From: Salipiger abyssi
GTDB lineage: Bacteria > Pseudomonadota > Alphaproteobacteria > Rhodobacterales > Rhodobacteraceae
Direction: 5' to 3'
Assembly (NCBI RefSeq): GCF_017311415.1
Contig: NZ_JAEKIS010000007.1
Location: 1 to 64,000 of the forward strand
Length of the DNA: 64,000 bases
The position numbers were made by a program, and so were the translations under genes. The notes beneath the pieces are model-generated. The model worked only from the letters and a program-made list of their open reading frames with translations. It searched no databases and was not told where the DNA came from. Of the stretch, positions 36,689 through 46,922 are shown piece after piece. The first letter of the stretch is position 1. Every line of letters starts with the position of its first letter.

Positions 36689-37480
36689 TCAGGCGCGGTG
36701 GGCGCCGTCGGCCAGGGATTTCACGAAGGCCAGCACCTCGGAGGCGGGTTTGCCCTCGGCCTGCGCCGCGACGATGGCCGAGCCCACGACGCAGCCATCG
36801 GCGACGCTTGCGATGCTTTCGGCGCTTTCCGGCGTGCGGATGCCGAAGCCCACGATCACCGGCAGATCGGTCTTCGCCTTGATCCGCGCCACTTCGGGGC
36901 CGACATCGGCGGCCTCGGCGGCGGCGGCGCCGGTGATGCCGGTGATCGAGACGTAATAGACGAAGCCGGAGGTGTTTTGCAGCACCTTGGGCAGGCGCTT
37001 GTCGTCGGTGGTGGGGGTGGCGAGGCGGATGAAGTTCATCCCCGCCGCCTGCGCCGGAATGCAGAGCTCTTCGTCCTCCTCGGGTGGCAGGTCGACCACG
37101 ATCAGCCCGTCGATGCCGGCGGCTTTTGCATCGGCGAGGAAGGTCTCGACGCCGCGATTGTAGATCGGGTTGTAATAGCCCATCAGCACGATGGGAGTGG
37201 TGTCGTCCGTCTCGCGGAAGGCGCGCACCATCTCCAGCGTGCGCTCCAGCGTCTGGCCCGCCTCCAGCGCGCGCTGGCCGGCGAGCTGGATCGTCGGGCC
37301 GTCGGCCATCGGATCGGTGAAGGGCTGGCCGAGCTCGATCACATCCACCCCGGCGCCAGGCAGACCTTTGACCAGCTCGAGCGAGTTGTCGTAGTCGGGG
37401 TCGCCCGCCATGACATAGGCGACAAAGGCCTTCTTCCCTTCGGCTTTCAGCGCGGCGAATTTGGCGTCGATGCGAGTCAT
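36689..37480 (-). CDS. trpA: Tryptophan synthase alpha chain
   Basis: A 263-residue TIM barrel that cleaves indole-3-glycerol phosphate to indole for the beta chain. Motifs: [17 protein letters not shown] with the catalytic Glu/Asp loop, [12 protein letters not shown], and [11 protein letters not shown] for phosphate binding. Note GQPF where many species have GIPF or GVPF. The start read from 37480 has AAGGACAG upstream. trpB is not adjacent in the window, so trpA is separated from it here. Confidence 0.95.
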   Translation of the reverse strand: MTRIDAKFAALKAEGKKAFVAYVMAGDPDYDNSLELVKGLPGAGVDVIELGQPFTDPMADGPTIQLAGQRALEAGQTLERTLEMVRAFRETDDTTPIVLMGYYNPIYNRGVETFLADAKAAGIDGLIVVDLPPEEDEELCIPAQAAGMNFIRLATPTTDDKRLPKVLQNTSGFVYYVSITGITGAAAAEAADVGPEVARIKAKTDLPVIVGFGIRTPESAESIASVADGCVVGSAIVAAQAEGKPASEVLAFVKSLADGAHRA

Positions 37481-37700
37481 CTCTGTCCTTCCCTGACAAT
37501 CGCAGCCGGTCTGCCGGAACGGAGGGGGAAAATCAATGCTTCGTGAGCGCGGCTGCCGCCCGGCGCCTGGGCGGGGTGGCGCGGAAGCGGTCATCTGGCC
37601 GGAATGCGGCGCCGTCCAGGGGCGATTCCTTGACACCCGTCAAGGCGCTGCGGTCTGCTCTTTGATAGGCTGGTCCAAGATCAGCCAGGAAAGGACGTGC

Positions 37701-38660
37701 ATGACCGAAACGCCGACGCCCCCCGCAGAGACCGAGACCGCCACCGCCGCCACGCCCGCGCCCAACGGGGCCGCCGGCGCGCCGCGCGCGCGCCGTCATG
37801 CGCCGACGCCCGACGAGATCCGCCGCGCCTTCGAGACCGGGGAATACCCTTACGAGACCAAGCTGTCGCGCCGCAGCTACGAGCGGCAGAAGGCGCAGCT
37901 TCAGGCCGAGCTGCTGAAGGCGCAGCTCTGGATTCAGGAGACCGGGCAGAAATTCGTGCTGCTCTTCGAGGGGCGCGACGCTGCCGGCAAGGGCGGCACC
38001 ATCAAGCGCTTTACCGAACATCTCAATCCGCGCCATGCTCGCGTGGTGGCGCTGAACAAGCCCAGCGACGTGGAAAAGGGGCAGTGGTATTTCCAGCGCT
38101 ATATCGAGCATCTGCCCACCGCGGGCGAGATCGTGCTCTATGACCGGTCGTGGTACAATCGCGCCGGGGTCGAGCGGGTCATGGGGTTCTGCGAGCCCAA
38201 CGATTATCTGGAATTCATGCGCCAGACCCCCGATCTCGAACGGATGTTCGTGCGCTCGGGGGTTCGGCTCTACAAATACTGGTTCTCGGTTACCCAGGAC
38301 GAGCAGAAGCGCCGCTTCAAGAGTCGCGAGACCGATCCGCTGAAACAGTGGAAGCTCTCGCCCATCGACAAGGCCAGCCTTGACCGCTGGGACGATTACA
38401 CCGAGGCCAAGGAGGCGATGTTCTTTTACACCGATACCGCCGATGCGCCCTGGGTGGTGGTGAAGTCCAACGACAAGAAGCGGGCGCGGCTCGATTGCAT
38501 GCGGCATTTCCTGTCGACGCTGGATTACCCGGGCAAGGACCGCAAGATCGCCACGCCGCCCGATCCGCTGATCGTCGGCGGGGCCGGCCATGTGATCCAC
38601 CGTTCCGACCATATCCTCGGCACCGCGCTGCATCCGAGCGCGCGGCACGTCTCGGGCTGA
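37701..38660 (+). CDS. ppk2: Polyphosphate kinase 2
   Basis: A 319-residue class I PPK2 that phosphorylates nucleoside diphosphates from polyphosphate. Walker A is EGRDAAGKGGTIKRF at about residue 89, the lid is near NKPSDVEKGQWYFQRY, and Walker B is YDRSWYNRAGVERVMGF at about residue 147. A disordered Ala/Pro/Thr-rich N-terminus of about 35 residues precedes the domain. ATG at 37701 has AGGAAAGGA upstream. Confidence 0.94.
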   Translation: MTETPTPPAETETATAATPAPNGAAGAPRARRHAPTPDEIRRAFETGEYPYETKLSRRSYERQKAQLQAELLKAQLWIQETGQKFVLLFEGRDAAGKGGTIKRFTEHLNPRHARVVALNKPSDVEKGQWYFQRYIEHLPTAGEIVLYDRSWYNRAGVERVMGFCEPNDYLEFMRQTPDLERMFVRSGVRLYKYWFSVTQDEQKRRFKSRETDPLKQWKLSPIDKASLDRWDDYTEAKEAMFFYTDTADAPWVVVKSNDKKRARLDCMRHFLSTLDYPGKDRKIATPPDPLIVGGAGHVIHRSDHILGTALHPSARHVSG

Positions 38661-38679
38661 GGGCGCGCCGGCGCGCGGC

Positions 38680-39348
38680 TCAAAGATGCGCGCCGAGCCA
38701 ATCCTGGAGCGGCGCCAGCCGGTCGAAGGCGGAAAGGAGCGCTTTGGCTGGGTCGGGGCTCAGCGAATCGAAAAGATCGTCGCGCCAGAGTACGCAGCCG
38801 GTCCGGCGCAGCAGTGGCGCCTGCGGGTGATCCGGCGTGAAGGGCGGCGGCACCTCGGCCAGTGCCGGCGGGTCGAGGCGCGCACCGATCCCTTCCAGAT
38901 GCGCGGCGAGATCGACGCCGGCGGGGCCGGTGACGGCGGCGCGCCAGCGCGCGGTCTGCTCGGCATCGAAGCGCATCATCCCGGCACCGGCGGTGGCATA
39001 GTCGGGCGACAGGCCGAAATACCAGCCGCGCCCGTCGGGCGCCGACCAGGCGGCGTGAAGATGGGTGAGATAGGGGCTCTTGTCTTCGGAAAAGCGGATA
39101 TCGCGATGCAGCCGGAAAAGCTTTGATCGCACCGGCACGCCCGAGCGCGCGGCCAGCGCCGCTGCAACACCGGTCAGAATATGCTCGGCGGGTCGTTTGA
39201 CGTCGGTATCGTAGCGGCGCTTGTTGCTGCGAAACCAAGCGTGGTCGTTATTGCTCGACAGGTCTTGCAGAAACTGCCGTGCGCGGAGCGCAAAAGCCTG
39301 CACCTCACTCTGCGCGCACATCGCGCAACTCTGAAAGGACTCGTCCAT
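38680..39348 (-). CDS. DUF2461 family protein
   Basis: A 222-residue protein fitting DUF2461 (TIGR02453): FLQDLSSNNDHAWFRSNKRRYD at the N-terminus, KLFRLHRDIRFSEDKSPYLTHLHAAW in the middle and GWYFGLSPDYATAGAGMMRF after it. Function unknown. The start at 39348 is the first ATG that leaves the domain whole, with AAAGGA-like bases absent; the assignment of the start is uncertain. It converges on ppk2 with 19 bases between. Confidence 0.85.
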   Translation of the reverse strand: MDESFQSCAMCAQSEVQAFALRARQFLQDLSSNNDHAWFRSNKRRYDTDVKRPAEHILTGVAAALAARSGVPVRSKLFRLHRDIRFSEDKSPYLTHLHAAWSAPDGRGWYFGLSPDYATAGAGMMRFDAEQTARWRAAVTGPAGVDLAAHLEGIGARLDPPALAEVPPPFTPDHPQAPLLRRTGCVLWRDDLFDSLSPDPAKALLSAFDRLAPLQDWLGAHL

Positions 39349-39432
39349 ACATCGCGCAAAGATAGCACGATCCCGCCGAGCCTGTCCGCGCGCGTTCTTG
39401 TAAAGCGCTGCGCGGGCGGCTAATTCCATCGC

Positions 39433-40068
39433 ATGACCCGGTGGTTTGCCTGCTTTCTCATCCTCTTGACCGCCGCGCAGGCGCAGGCGCATCCGCATGT
39501 TTTCGTCGATACCGCCCTGCGGGTCGAGATCGACGAGGCGGGCCGGGCGACGGGGATCGAGGTGAGCTGGTCCTATGACGATTTCTTCACGCTGCTGATC
39601 TTCGAGGATATGGGGCTCGACCCCGATGGCGACGCGGAGCTGACCGAGACGGAGCTGGCGGCGCTTCAGGGCTTCGACCTGGACAACTGGCCCGAGGATT
39701 TCGAAGGCGATCTCTACGTCTATGCGGGCGAGCGAAAGCTGCCGCTGGGCACGCCGGAGCCGCGCGGCGTGCGGGTCGAGAACGGGCGGATCGTCTCGGC
39801 GCATTACCGCCCGCTGCCCGAGCCGCCCGCCGCCGACGGGCTGCGGATCCTGCAATACGATCCCACTTATTACGTGGCCTACGAGGTGACGCGCGGCGTG
39901 GAGCTGCCCGCGCCCTGCTGGGCCGAGGTGACAAAGCCCGATCTCGATGCCGCCGCCGAGGCGATGAAACAGGAACTTGCGAGAGTGCCGGAGGATGCGT
40001 TCGAGGTGATGGAGGTGGGCGATCTCTATGCCGACCGGGTGACGATCTCATGCGATCCCTCCTCCTGA
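39433..40068 (+). CDS. DUF1007 periplasmic protein, ZevA-like
   Basis: A 211-residue secreted protein with signal peptide ([15 protein letters not shown]) followed at once by [12 protein letters not shown], the DUF1007 hallmark. In Haemophilus influenzae the homologous pair ZevA-ZevB contributes to zinc uptake (family knowledge). The Asp/Glu-rich middle ([19 protein letters not shown]) looks EF-hand-like. The next gene, a NicO-family permease, overlaps it by 19 bases, which supports joint metal transport. Confidence 0.85.
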   Translation: MTRWFACFLILLTAAQAQAHPHVFVDTALRVEIDEAGRATGIEVSWSYDDFFTLLIFEDMGLDPDGDAELTETELAALQGFDLDNWPEDFEGDLYVYAGERKLPLGTPEPRGVRVENGRIVSAHYRPLPEPPAADGLRILQYDPTYYVAYEVTRGVELPAPCWAEVTKPDLDAAAEAMKQELARVPEDAFEVMEVGDLYADRVTISCDPSS

Positions 40069-40952
40069 TCGCGGCGGCGGCGGTCGCCGCGCTGGCGGTC
40101 TGGCTCTGGGGTTTCGGCGGCGCCGGCTGGCTGGCGCGGGTCGCGGCGGAGGGTCAGCGCGAGGCGCAGGTCGCCATGGCGGGCGGGCTGAGGGCGCTGC
40201 GCGCCGGCGAGGGCGGGGCGCTCTGGGGCCTGCTTGGGCTCTGCTTTGCCTACGGGTTCTTTCACGCGGCGGGGCCGGGTCATGGCAAGCTGTTGATCGG
40301 CGGCTATGGCGTCGGGCGCCGGGTGCCGCTCATGCGCCTCTCGGCACTGGCGCTGGTGTCGAGCCTGGCGCAGGCCGCGGCGGCCGTGGCGCTGGTCTAT
40401 GCCGGGGTCTGGGCGCTGGGCTGGGGCCGCGCGCAGATGGCCGATGCCGCCGAGGACTGGTTCGCGCCGGCGAGCTATGCCGCCATCGGGCTCATTGGCC
40501 TGTGGCTGCTGCTGCGCGGGCTGCGGCGGCTCTGGGCCGGGGCGGGGCGGGGTCACCATGAGCATACTCACGCGCATGGCGAGGTCTGCGCGAGCTGCGG
40601 CCATGCGCATGGGCCGAGTCTGGAGCAGGCGGAACAGGTGCACTCGCTGCGCGATGCGCTGCTGCTGGTCGGGGCGATTGCCATCCGGCCCTGCACCGGC
40701 GCGCTGTTCCTGCTGATCCTGACCTGGCGCATGGGGATCGACTATGCGGGCATTCTGGGGGCTTTCGCCATGGGGCTGGGGACGGCCTCGGTCACCGTGG
40801 CGGTGGCGCTGGCCTCGGTCACCCTGCGCGAAGGCGCGCTGTCGCGGCTTGCGGCGGGGGCCGGTGCGCCGCGCGTGATGGGCGCGATCGAGGCGCTGGC
40901 CGGCGCGGTGATCGCGGTTCTGGCGATGCAGTTCGTGTTGCGGGCGATCTGA
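40050..40952 (+). CDS. NicO-family nickel/cobalt/zinc permease, ZevB-like
   Basis: A 300-residue membrane protein of the RcnA/NicO family. The hallmark [15 protein letters not shown] lies near residue 75, and a His-rich loop ([13 protein letters not shown] then CGHAHG) near residue 175 is suited to metal binding. The last membrane part carries [16 protein letters not shown]. It probably works with the DUF1007 protein encoded just before it. Direction and metal (zinc, nickel or cobalt) cannot be fixed from the sequence. Confidence 0.87.
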   Translation: MRSLLLIAAAAVAALAVWLWGFGGAGWLARVAAEGQREAQVAMAGGLRALRAGEGGALWGLLGLCFAYGFFHAAGPGHGKLLIGGYGVGRRVPLMRLSALALVSSLAQAAAAVALVYAGVWALGWGRAQMADAAEDWFAPASYAAIGLIGLWLLLRGLRRLWAGAGRGHHEHTHAHGEVCASCGHAHGPSLEQAEQVHSLRDALLLVGAIAIRPCTGALFLLILTWRMGIDYAGILGAFAMGLGTASVTVAVALASVTLREGALSRLAAGAGAPRVMGAIEALAGAVIAVLAMQFVLRAI

Positions 40953-41301
40953 AAGACCTGCGTTAAGTTCCCCCGCGCCGTTGGCCCGGAACGAGCTCGA
41001 AGGTCGGCTCTCACATATCGTAGAGCGATGTGTTGCCGGCAGGCATTTGCAGGAGAACGCGTAGAGGCGGAGCCAGCGTCATGCCAGAGGCATGACCCGT
41101 CCCGTCGCACCAGAGGTGCGCTGAGCATAATTTGCACGCCTTTGGCGGGACGGGCCGCCGCCGGGCCCGGCTTTGGTTGCACTTGAGACCAGGTCCGCTA
41201 TCGGCAGGACACCGCCGCCCAAAGCCCGCTTTCCGGAACGCTACGGCACCCTGCGCGCCCGCCCCTTGCCGCAGCCTGTCGCGATCTCTAAAGCCGCTAA
41301 C
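40953..41301. other. Intergenic region with two small hairpins sharing an AGA loop
   Basis: No gene is supported here. TCATGCC-AGA-GGCATGA (41079-41095) and CGCACC-AGA-GGTGCG (41106-41120) are perfect short hairpins ten bases apart with the same loop. No T-run follows either one. The MATE gene promoter must lie in this region. Confidence 0.5.
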
Positions 41302-42678
41302 ATGACCCGTCAGCAACCCTATATCGCCCATGCCAGGGCCATTCTGCTGCTCGGCCTGCCGCTGATCGGCGGGCAGATCGCGCAGATGCTCATCAGCCTC
41401 ACCGATACGGTGATGATGGGCTGGTACGGCGTGCCCGAACTGGCGGCGCTGACGCTGGCCAATACGCTCTTCATGACGCTGTTTCTCGTCGGTTCCTGCT
41501 TTGCCTGGGCGGTGATGCCCATGGTCGCCTCCTTCGCGGCCTCCGGCGACGAGCGCCAGATCCGCCGCGTCACCCGCATGGGGCTGTGGCTGTCGCTGGC
41601 GGTCTTCGCTGTCTGCCTGCCGGCGCTGTGGTTTTCCGCGCCGCTGCTGCGGATGCTGGGGCAGGCGCCGCAGGTGGCGCAGGACGCGCAGGGCTATCTG
41701 CGCATCGCCGGTTGGGGACTGGCCTTCGCGCTCGGCGTCATGGTGCTCAAGAGCTATCTCGCCGCACTCGAACACACCCGCGTGGTGTTCTGGATCACCG
41801 TCATGGCGGCGGTGGCCAATGCCATCGCCAATTATGCGCTGATCTTCGGCAACTGGGGCGCGCCCGAGCTGGGGATTCGCGGCGGCGCCATCGCCTCGCT
41901 GGTCTCGCATGGCGTGTCGCTCGTAGGGGTGGTGATCTATGCCCGGGTGAAGCTGCCGCAATACCCGCTCTGGCAGCGCTTCTGGCGCCCGGATACCGAG
42001 ATGCTGCGCGATGTCTTCGCGCTCGGCTGGCCCATCGGGCTCACCACGCTGGCCGAGGTTGGGCTGTTTGCCGCCTCGGCGCTGCTCATTGGGCTGCTCG
42101 GGACCGCGCCGCTTGCGGCGCATGGCATCGCGCTCCAGATTTCGGCGATCACCTTCATGGTACATCTGGGCCTTGCCAATGTCGCGACCGTGCGTGCCGG
42201 GCAGGCGCGGGGTCGCGGCGACACCGGCTTTCTGGTGCGCGATGCCCATACGGTCTTTGCGCTCTCGGTGGCGGCGGTGGTGGTCACCGTGGTGGTCTTC
42301 CTGACACTGCCCGAGCTGCTGGTCGGTGTGTTCCTTTCACCTACCGACCCCGACCGCGACATCATCCTCGCCATCGGCGTGGCACTGTTGATGGTGGCGG
42401 CGCTGTTCCAGCTTGTGGACGCGTTGCAGGTGGTGACGCTGGGCCTGCTGCGCGGCCTTCAGGACACCCGCGTGCCCATGGTCTTCGCCAGCTTCGCCTA
42501 TTGGGGCCTGGGCCTGCCCGCCGCCTGGGGGCTGGGCATCGTGGCCGAGCTCGGTGCTGTCGGCGTGTGGTTCGGGCTGGTGACCGGTCTCGGCGCCGCC
42601 GCCGTGTTGCTGCAATACCGCTTCTGGGTGCGTGCGGTGCCCGCGCTTAGGCTTGCACGCGGCGCGGCGCGCGACTAG
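41302..42678 (+). CDS. MATE-family multidrug efflux protein (NorM-like)
   Basis: A 458-residue protein with twelve predicted membrane helices and the two-fold MATE repeat: LPLIGGQIAQMLISLTDTVMMG in TM1 and the matching GWPIGLTTLAEVGLFAASALL in TM7. It exports cationic drugs with sodium or protons. ATG 41302 is the family-like start; frames further upstream show no signal. It is followed 39 bases later by ychF. Confidence 0.9.
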   Translation: MTRQQPYIAHARAILLLGLPLIGGQIAQMLISLTDTVMMGWYGVPELAALTLANTLFMTLFLVGSCFAWAVMPMVASFAASGDERQIRRVTRMGLWLSLAVFAVCLPALWFSAPLLRMLGQAPQVAQDAQGYLRIAGWGLAFALGVMVLKSYLAALEHTRVVFWITVMAAVANAIANYALIFGNWGAPELGIRGGAIASLVSHGVSLVGVVIYARVKLPQYPLWQRFWRPDTEMLRDVFALGWPIGLTTLAEVGLFAASALLIGLLGTAPLAAHGIALQISAITFMVHLGLANVATVRAGQARGRGDTGFLVRDAHTVFALSVAAVVVTVVVFLTLPELLVGVFLSPTDPDRDIILAIGVALLMVAALFQLVDALQVVTLGLLRGLQDTRVPMVFASFAYWGLGLPAAWGLGIVAELGAVGVWFGLVTGLGAAAVLLQYRFWVRAVPALRLARGAARD

Positions 42679-42717
42679 ACACGCCGCGTCCGTCCGCCGC
42701 TTACAGGGAGCATTAGC

Positions 42718-43815
42718 ATGGGATTTCGCATGGGGATCGTGGGTCTGCCCAACGTGGGCAAGTCGACCCTGTTCAACGCGCTGACCAAGACCGCCGCGGC
42801 ACAGGCGGCGAACTTCCCGTTCTGCACCATCGAGCCCAATGTGGGCGAGGTGGCGGTGCCCGACGCGCGGCTCGACAAGCTGGCAGAGATCGCCAAGTCT
42901 CAGAGCATCATTCCCACCCGCATGACCTTTGTCGATATCGCGGGTCTGGTGAAGGGCGCCTCCAAGGGCGAGGGTCTCGGCAACCAGTTCCTCGCCAACA
43001 TCCGCGAGACCGACGCCATCGCCCATGTGCTGCGCTGTTTCGAGGACGATGACGTTACCCATGTGGACGGCCGCGTCGATCCGGTGAGCGATGCCGAGAC
43101 CATCGAGACCGAACTGATCATCGCCGATATGGAATCGCTGGAAAAGCGGCTCCAGAACATCACCCGCAAGGTGCGCGGCGGCGACAAGGAGGCGGTCCAG
43201 CAGGAGCGGCTGATGAAGGCCGCGCTGGCGATGCTGGAAGAGGGCAAGCCCGCGCGTCTGGTCGAGGTCGATGCCGAGGACATGAAGCAGTGGAAGATGC
43301 TGCAACTGCTGAGCTCCAAGCCGGTGCTCTATGTCTGCAATGTCGACGAGGACGAGGCTGCCACCGGCAATGCGCTTTCCGCCAAGGTGGCCGAGATGGC
43401 CGCCGCGCAGGGCAATGCGCATGTGGTGATCTCCGCCAAGATCGAGGAGGAAATCAGCCAGCTCGACGCCGAGGAGGCCGAAATGTTCCTCGCCGAGCTG
43501 GGGCTGGAAGAGGCCGGGCTCGACCGGCTGATCCGCGCCGGCTACGAGCTGCTGCACCTTGAGACCTATTTCACCGTCGGTCCCAAGGAGGCGCGCGCCT
43601 GGACGATCCGCACCGGCACGCAGGCGCCGCAGGCGGCGGGTGTGATCCATGGCGATTTCGAAAAGGGCTTCATCCGCGCCGAGACCATCGCATTCGACGA
43701 TTTCGTTGCCTGCGGCGGCGAGCAGGGCGCCAAGGAAGCCGGCAAGATGCGCGCCGAGGGCAAGACCTACACGGTCAAGGACGGCGACGTCCTGCATTTC
43801 CTCTTCAACACCTGA
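42718..43815 (+). CDS. ychF: Redox-regulated ATPase YchF
   Basis: A 365-residue Obg-family P-loop protein. G1 is GLPNVGKST near residue 8, G3 is [20 protein letters not shown], and the NxxE-type nucleotide loop (CNVDE) replaces the usual NKxD, so it prefers ATP. The C-terminal TGS domain includes [14 protein letters not shown]. It binds ribosomes and influences oxidative-stress response in bacteria (family). The start has GGGAG upstream. Confidence 0.96.
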   Translation: MGFRMGIVGLPNVGKSTLFNALTKTAAAQAANFPFCTIEPNVGEVAVPDARLDKLAEIAKSQSIIPTRMTFVDIAGLVKGASKGEGLGNQFLANIRETDAIAHVLRCFEDDDVTHVDGRVDPVSDAETIETELIIADMESLEKRLQNITRKVRGGDKEAVQQERLMKAALAMLEEGKPARLVEVDAEDMKQWKMLQLLSSKPVLYVCNVDEDEAATGNALSAKVAEMAAAQGNAHVVISAKIEEEISQLDAEEAEMFLAELGLEEAGLDRLIRAGYELLHLETYFTVGPKEARAWTIRTGTQAPQAAGVIHGDFEKGFIRAETIAFDDFVACGGEQGAKEAGKMRAEGKTYTVKDGDVLHFLFNT

Positions 43816-43886
43816 GCCCGCGCCGGGGTGGGGCCCGGGGAGGGGCTTTGCCCCTCACCGGCCAGCGGTTCGCGAGGAGGACGGTC

Positions 43887-44672
43887 ATGCGCATCTCGGC
43901 CAATCTGGGCTTTCTCTACAGCGATCTGCCGCTGCCCGCCCGCATCCGCGCCGCCGCGCGCGACGGGTTCGATGCGGTCGAGTGCCATTTCCCCTATGAC
44001 ATCCCCGCAGCGGCGCTGCGTGCCGCGCTGAATGAGACCGGGCTTGAGATGCTGGCGCTGAACACCGCGCCGGGCGATCTGGCGGCGGGAGAGTTCGGCC
44101 TGGCCGCGCTGCCGGGGCGCCGCGATGACGCGCGCGCGGCGGTGGCGCAGGCGGTGGCCTATGGGGCAGAGATCGGCGCCGCGCATGTGCATGTGATGGC
44201 CGGGCGCAGCGGCGGCGGCGATGGGGCGGAAGCGGCGTTTCGCGAGACGCTGGCCCATGCCTGCGATCTCGCCGCCGCGCAGGGCATGGGCGTGCTCATC
44301 GAGCCGATCAACCGGCGCGACGTTCCGGGCTATCACCTGCACAGCGTCGAGCAGGCCGCCGAAACCGTGGTGGCGCTGGGGCGGGACAATCTCCGCATCA
44401 TATTCGACTGTTATCACGCGCAGATCGAAGGCGGCGACCTGATCCGTCGCTTTGAGGCGCATCTGCCGCTGATCGGACATGTGCAGATCGCCGCCGTGCC
44501 GGACCGGGGCGAACCGGATGGCGGAGAGATCTGCTACGAGCGGCTGTTGCCGGCCTTCCGCGCAGCGGGCTATCGCAGTGCCGTCGGGGCGGAATACCGC
44601 CCGCGCGGCGGCGATACGCGGGCCGGGCTCGGATGGCTGCCCCGTCTGCGCGCGGCGCTGGCCGCCGTCTAG
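43887..44672 (+). CDS. Hydroxypyruvate isomerase-family TIM-barrel protein
   Basis: A 261-residue AP-endonuclease-2-like barrel of the Hyi/OtnI group. Landmarks: ISANLGFLYSDLPL at the N-terminus, VLIEPINRRDVPGYHLHS with a metal-binding Glu, IFDCYHAQIEGGD with Asp and His, and HVQIAAVPDRGEPDGGEI. The reaction is probably hydroxypyruvate to tartronate semialdehyde or a 2-oxo-tetronate isomerisation. The start has GAGGAGGA seven bases upstream. Its stop overlaps the convergent FAD oxidase stop by four bases. Confidence 0.85.
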   Translation: MRISANLGFLYSDLPLPARIRAAARDGFDAVECHFPYDIPAAALRAALNETGLEMLALNTAPGDLAAGEFGLAALPGRRDDARAAVAQAVAYGAEIGAAHVHVMAGRSGGGDGAEAAFRETLAHACDLAAAQGMGVLIEPINRRDVPGYHLHSVEQAAETVVALGRDNLRIIFDCYHAQIEGGDLIRRFEAHLPLIGHVQIAAVPDRGEPDGGEICYERLLPAFRAAGYRSAVGAEYRPRGGDTRAGLGWLPRLRAALAAV

Positions 44673-46042
44673 ATCGCCGACGGAAGCATTTTCCCCGGGT
44701 TTAGAATGCCTTGCGGATCGAAGCTCATCTTGATCCGCCGCATCCAGTCGAGCGCCGCGCCATGCTCGGCATCCATGTATTTCTGCTTGCCCAGCCCGAT
44801 GCCGTGCTCGCCGGTCACCGTGCCGCCCAGCCGCAAAGCCGCCTCGGCCAGCGCGCCCGAAAAGGCCAGAACCTGCGCCACCTGATCGGTATCCTTTGGA
44901 TCGAAACGCAGCCCGCAATGGAAATTGCCGTCGCCCACATGGCCGACGATGGTGCAGATCAGCCCGCGCGCGCTGGCCTCCTGCCGGGCCAGCGCCACGG
45001 CCTCGGCCAGCCGCGAGATCGGCACGCAGACATCGGTGGAATAGGTGCGCTTGCCGGCGCCGGGATCGAGCGCGCCGATGGCCGGCAGCGCGCCATGGCG
45101 CAGCGCCCAGAGCGCGCTGCGCGCCTCGGTGGTCGCCGCCTCCTGCCAGCCTTCGGCGCCCGCCTCCGCCGCCAGCTCGCGAAACCCCGCCACCTGCTCG
45201 GCCAGCGCAGCCGGCCCGCCGTGAAATTCCACGAACAGATGCGGGCGCTCGGGCAGGCCGGTGCCCGCATGCAGGTTGAAGCCGCGCACCATCATCTCGT
45301 CCACCAGCTCGATCCGCGCCATCGGGATACCGCTCTGGATCGTCGCGATGACGCAATCCACCGCCGCCGTCACATCGCCGAAATGACAGGTCGCCGCCGC
45401 CACCGCCTCGGGCTGGCCATGCAGCTTCAGCGTCAGCTCGGTGATCAGCCCCAGCGTGCCCTCGGAGCCCACCAGTAGATGCGTCAGATCGTAGCCGGCA
45501 GAGGATTTCCGCGCCGCGCTGCCGGTGCGGATGATGCTGCCATCGGCCATGACCGCCTCCAGCGCCAGCACGTTCTCGCGCATGGTGCCGTAGCGCACGG
45601 CGGTGGTGCCGCTGGCCCGCGTCGCCGCCATGCCGCCGAGGCTGGCGTCGGCGCCGGGATCGACCGGAAAGAACAGCCCCGTGGCACGCAGCGCGTCATT
45701 GAGCTGTTTGCGTGTCACACCGGGCTGCACGGTGACGTTCATGTCCTCGGGGTGGATCGCCAGAATCCGGTTCATCCGCGAGAAATCGAGGCTGATGCCG
45801 CCGTCCACCGCCAGATGCTGCCCTTCCAGCGAGGTGCCGGTGCCGAAACCCGTCACCGGAATCCCGTCCGCCGCGCAGGCGCGCAGGATCTGCGCCACCT
45901 CTTCCGCGGTTTCGGGATAGGCCACCGCATCGGGCAGCGCCTCGTCGTAATGCGCTTCGTTTCCGGCATGTTGCCGGCGCGCGGCGAGGCCGGTGGCAAA
46001 GCGTGCGCCGAGCAGGTGGTCGAGGGTGTCAAAGGCGGTCAT
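44669..46042 (-). CDS. FAD-linked D-2-hydroxy-acid oxidase/dehydrogenase (GlcD/D-lactate type)
   Basis: A 457-residue flavoprotein with a PP-loop FAD domain (GFGTGTSLEGQHLAVDGGIS, then GADASLGGMAATRASGTTAVRYG) and an oxidase C-terminal domain ending near HGIGLGKQKYMDAEHG. It oxidises D-lactate, glycolate or a related 2-hydroxy acid. The start read from 46042 has GGAG at eight bases. It is divergent from the SDR-FAH pair and convergent with the hydroxypyruvate-isomerase-like gene, which suggests a common sugar-acid context. Confidence 0.88.
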   Translation of the reverse strand: MTAFDTLDHLLGARFATGLAARRQHAGNEAHYDEALPDAVAYPETAEEVAQILRACAADGIPVTGFGTGTSLEGQHLAVDGGISLDFSRMNRILAIHPEDMNVTVQPGVTRKQLNDALRATGLFFPVDPGADASLGGMAATRASGTTAVRYGTMRENVLALEAVMADGSIIRTGSAARKSSAGYDLTHLLVGSEGTLGLITELTLKLHGQPEAVAAATCHFGDVTAAVDCVIATIQSGIPMARIELVDEMMVRGFNLHAGTGLPERPHLFVEFHGGPAALAEQVAGFRELAAEAGAEGWQEAATTEARSALWALRHGALPAIGALDPGAGKRTYSTDVCVPISRLAEAVALARQEASARGLICTIVGHVGDGNFHCGLRFDPKDTDQVAQVLAFSGALAEAALRLGGTVTGEHGIGLGKQKYMDAEHGAALDWMRRIKMSFDPQGILNPGKMLPSAI

Positions 46043-46161
46043 GGGATCTCCGGGGCGCCGGGAAGGCGCTTGCAATCGCTATATCAGCCGGGGAAGGTGA
46101 GGCAAATGTCGCCCCGGACGCCAGTGAGCGCCGGGGCGGTGAGGGAGCAAGGGGGAGAGCC

Positions 46162-46899
46162 ATGAGGCAGAGTATCGTGATCACCGGCGCGGGCAGCGGC
46201 ATCGGTCGGGCGACCGCGCGGGCCTTTCTCGACGCGGGCTGGCGTGTGGCGCTGGTCGGGCGCCGCGAGGCGCCGCTGCGCGAGACCGCGAATGGCGATC
46301 CGAACGCGCTGATCCTGCCCTTCGACGTTTCCGACCCGCAGGCGGTCGAGGCGGGGTTCGACCGCGCCGTCGAAAGCTGGGGGCGGATTGACGCGTTGTT
46401 TAACAATGCCGGCATCTTCCTCAAGGGCGCCCCCATCGACGAAATCCCGGTGGAGGACTGGCTGGCGCTCTCCTCGGTCAATATCACCGGCATGTTCCTC
46501 TGCGCCCGCGCCGCCTTTGCCCGGATGCGCCGACAGGATCCGCAGGGCGGGCGGATTATCAACAACGGCTCGATCTCGGCGCATGTGCCGCGCTGGGGCT
46601 CGTCGCCCTATACGACCTCGAAACACGCGATCACCGGGCTCACCCGGTCGCTGAGCCTCGACGGGCGGGCTTTCAACATCGCCTGCGGCCAGGTGGATGT
46701 GGGCAATGCGCTGACCGATATGGCGGCGCCGATGGCGCAGGGGGTGCCGCAGGCCAATGGCGAGATCGCCGCCGAGCCGCTTATGGACGCGGCACATGTG
46801 GCCTCGACCGTGCTGCATATGGCGACGCTGCCGCTCGACGCCAATGTGCAGTTCGTGACGGTGATGGCCACCGCGATGCCCTACATCGGCCGGGGCTGA
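46162..46899 (+). CDS. Short-chain dehydrogenase/reductase
   Basis: A 245-residue classical SDR. The cofactor motif is TGAGSGIGRAT at residue 8, with an Arg after strand 2 (GRREAP) that suggests NADP or broad cofactor use. NNAG and the catalytic Ser-Tyr-Lys (SISAHVP region and YTTSK) are present. It is 23 bases upstream of a fumarylacetoacetate-hydrolase-family gene. Such pairs occur in deoxy-sugar-acid routes (for example 2-keto-3-deoxy-L-fuconate oxidation and cleavage), which is only a guess here. Confidence 0.87.
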   Translation: MRQSIVITGAGSGIGRATARAFLDAGWRVALVGRREAPLRETANGDPNALILPFDVSDPQAVEAGFDRAVESWGRIDALFNNAGIFLKGAPIDEIPVEDWLALSSVNITGMFLCARAAFARMRRQDPQGGRIINNGSISAHVPRWGSSPYTTSKHAITGLTRSLSLDGRAFNIACGQVDVGNALTDMAAPMAQGVPQANGEIAAEPLMDAAHVASTVLHMATLPLDANVQFVTVMATAMPYIGRG

Positions 46900-46922
46900 A
46901 GAACCGCAGAAGGAGACCTGAG

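Noticed and set aside
38663-38676. GCGCGCCGGCGCGC palindrome between ppk2 and DUF2461
   Set aside because: In such GC-rich DNA this short palindrome is expected by chance and lacks a T-run, so I do not call it a terminator.
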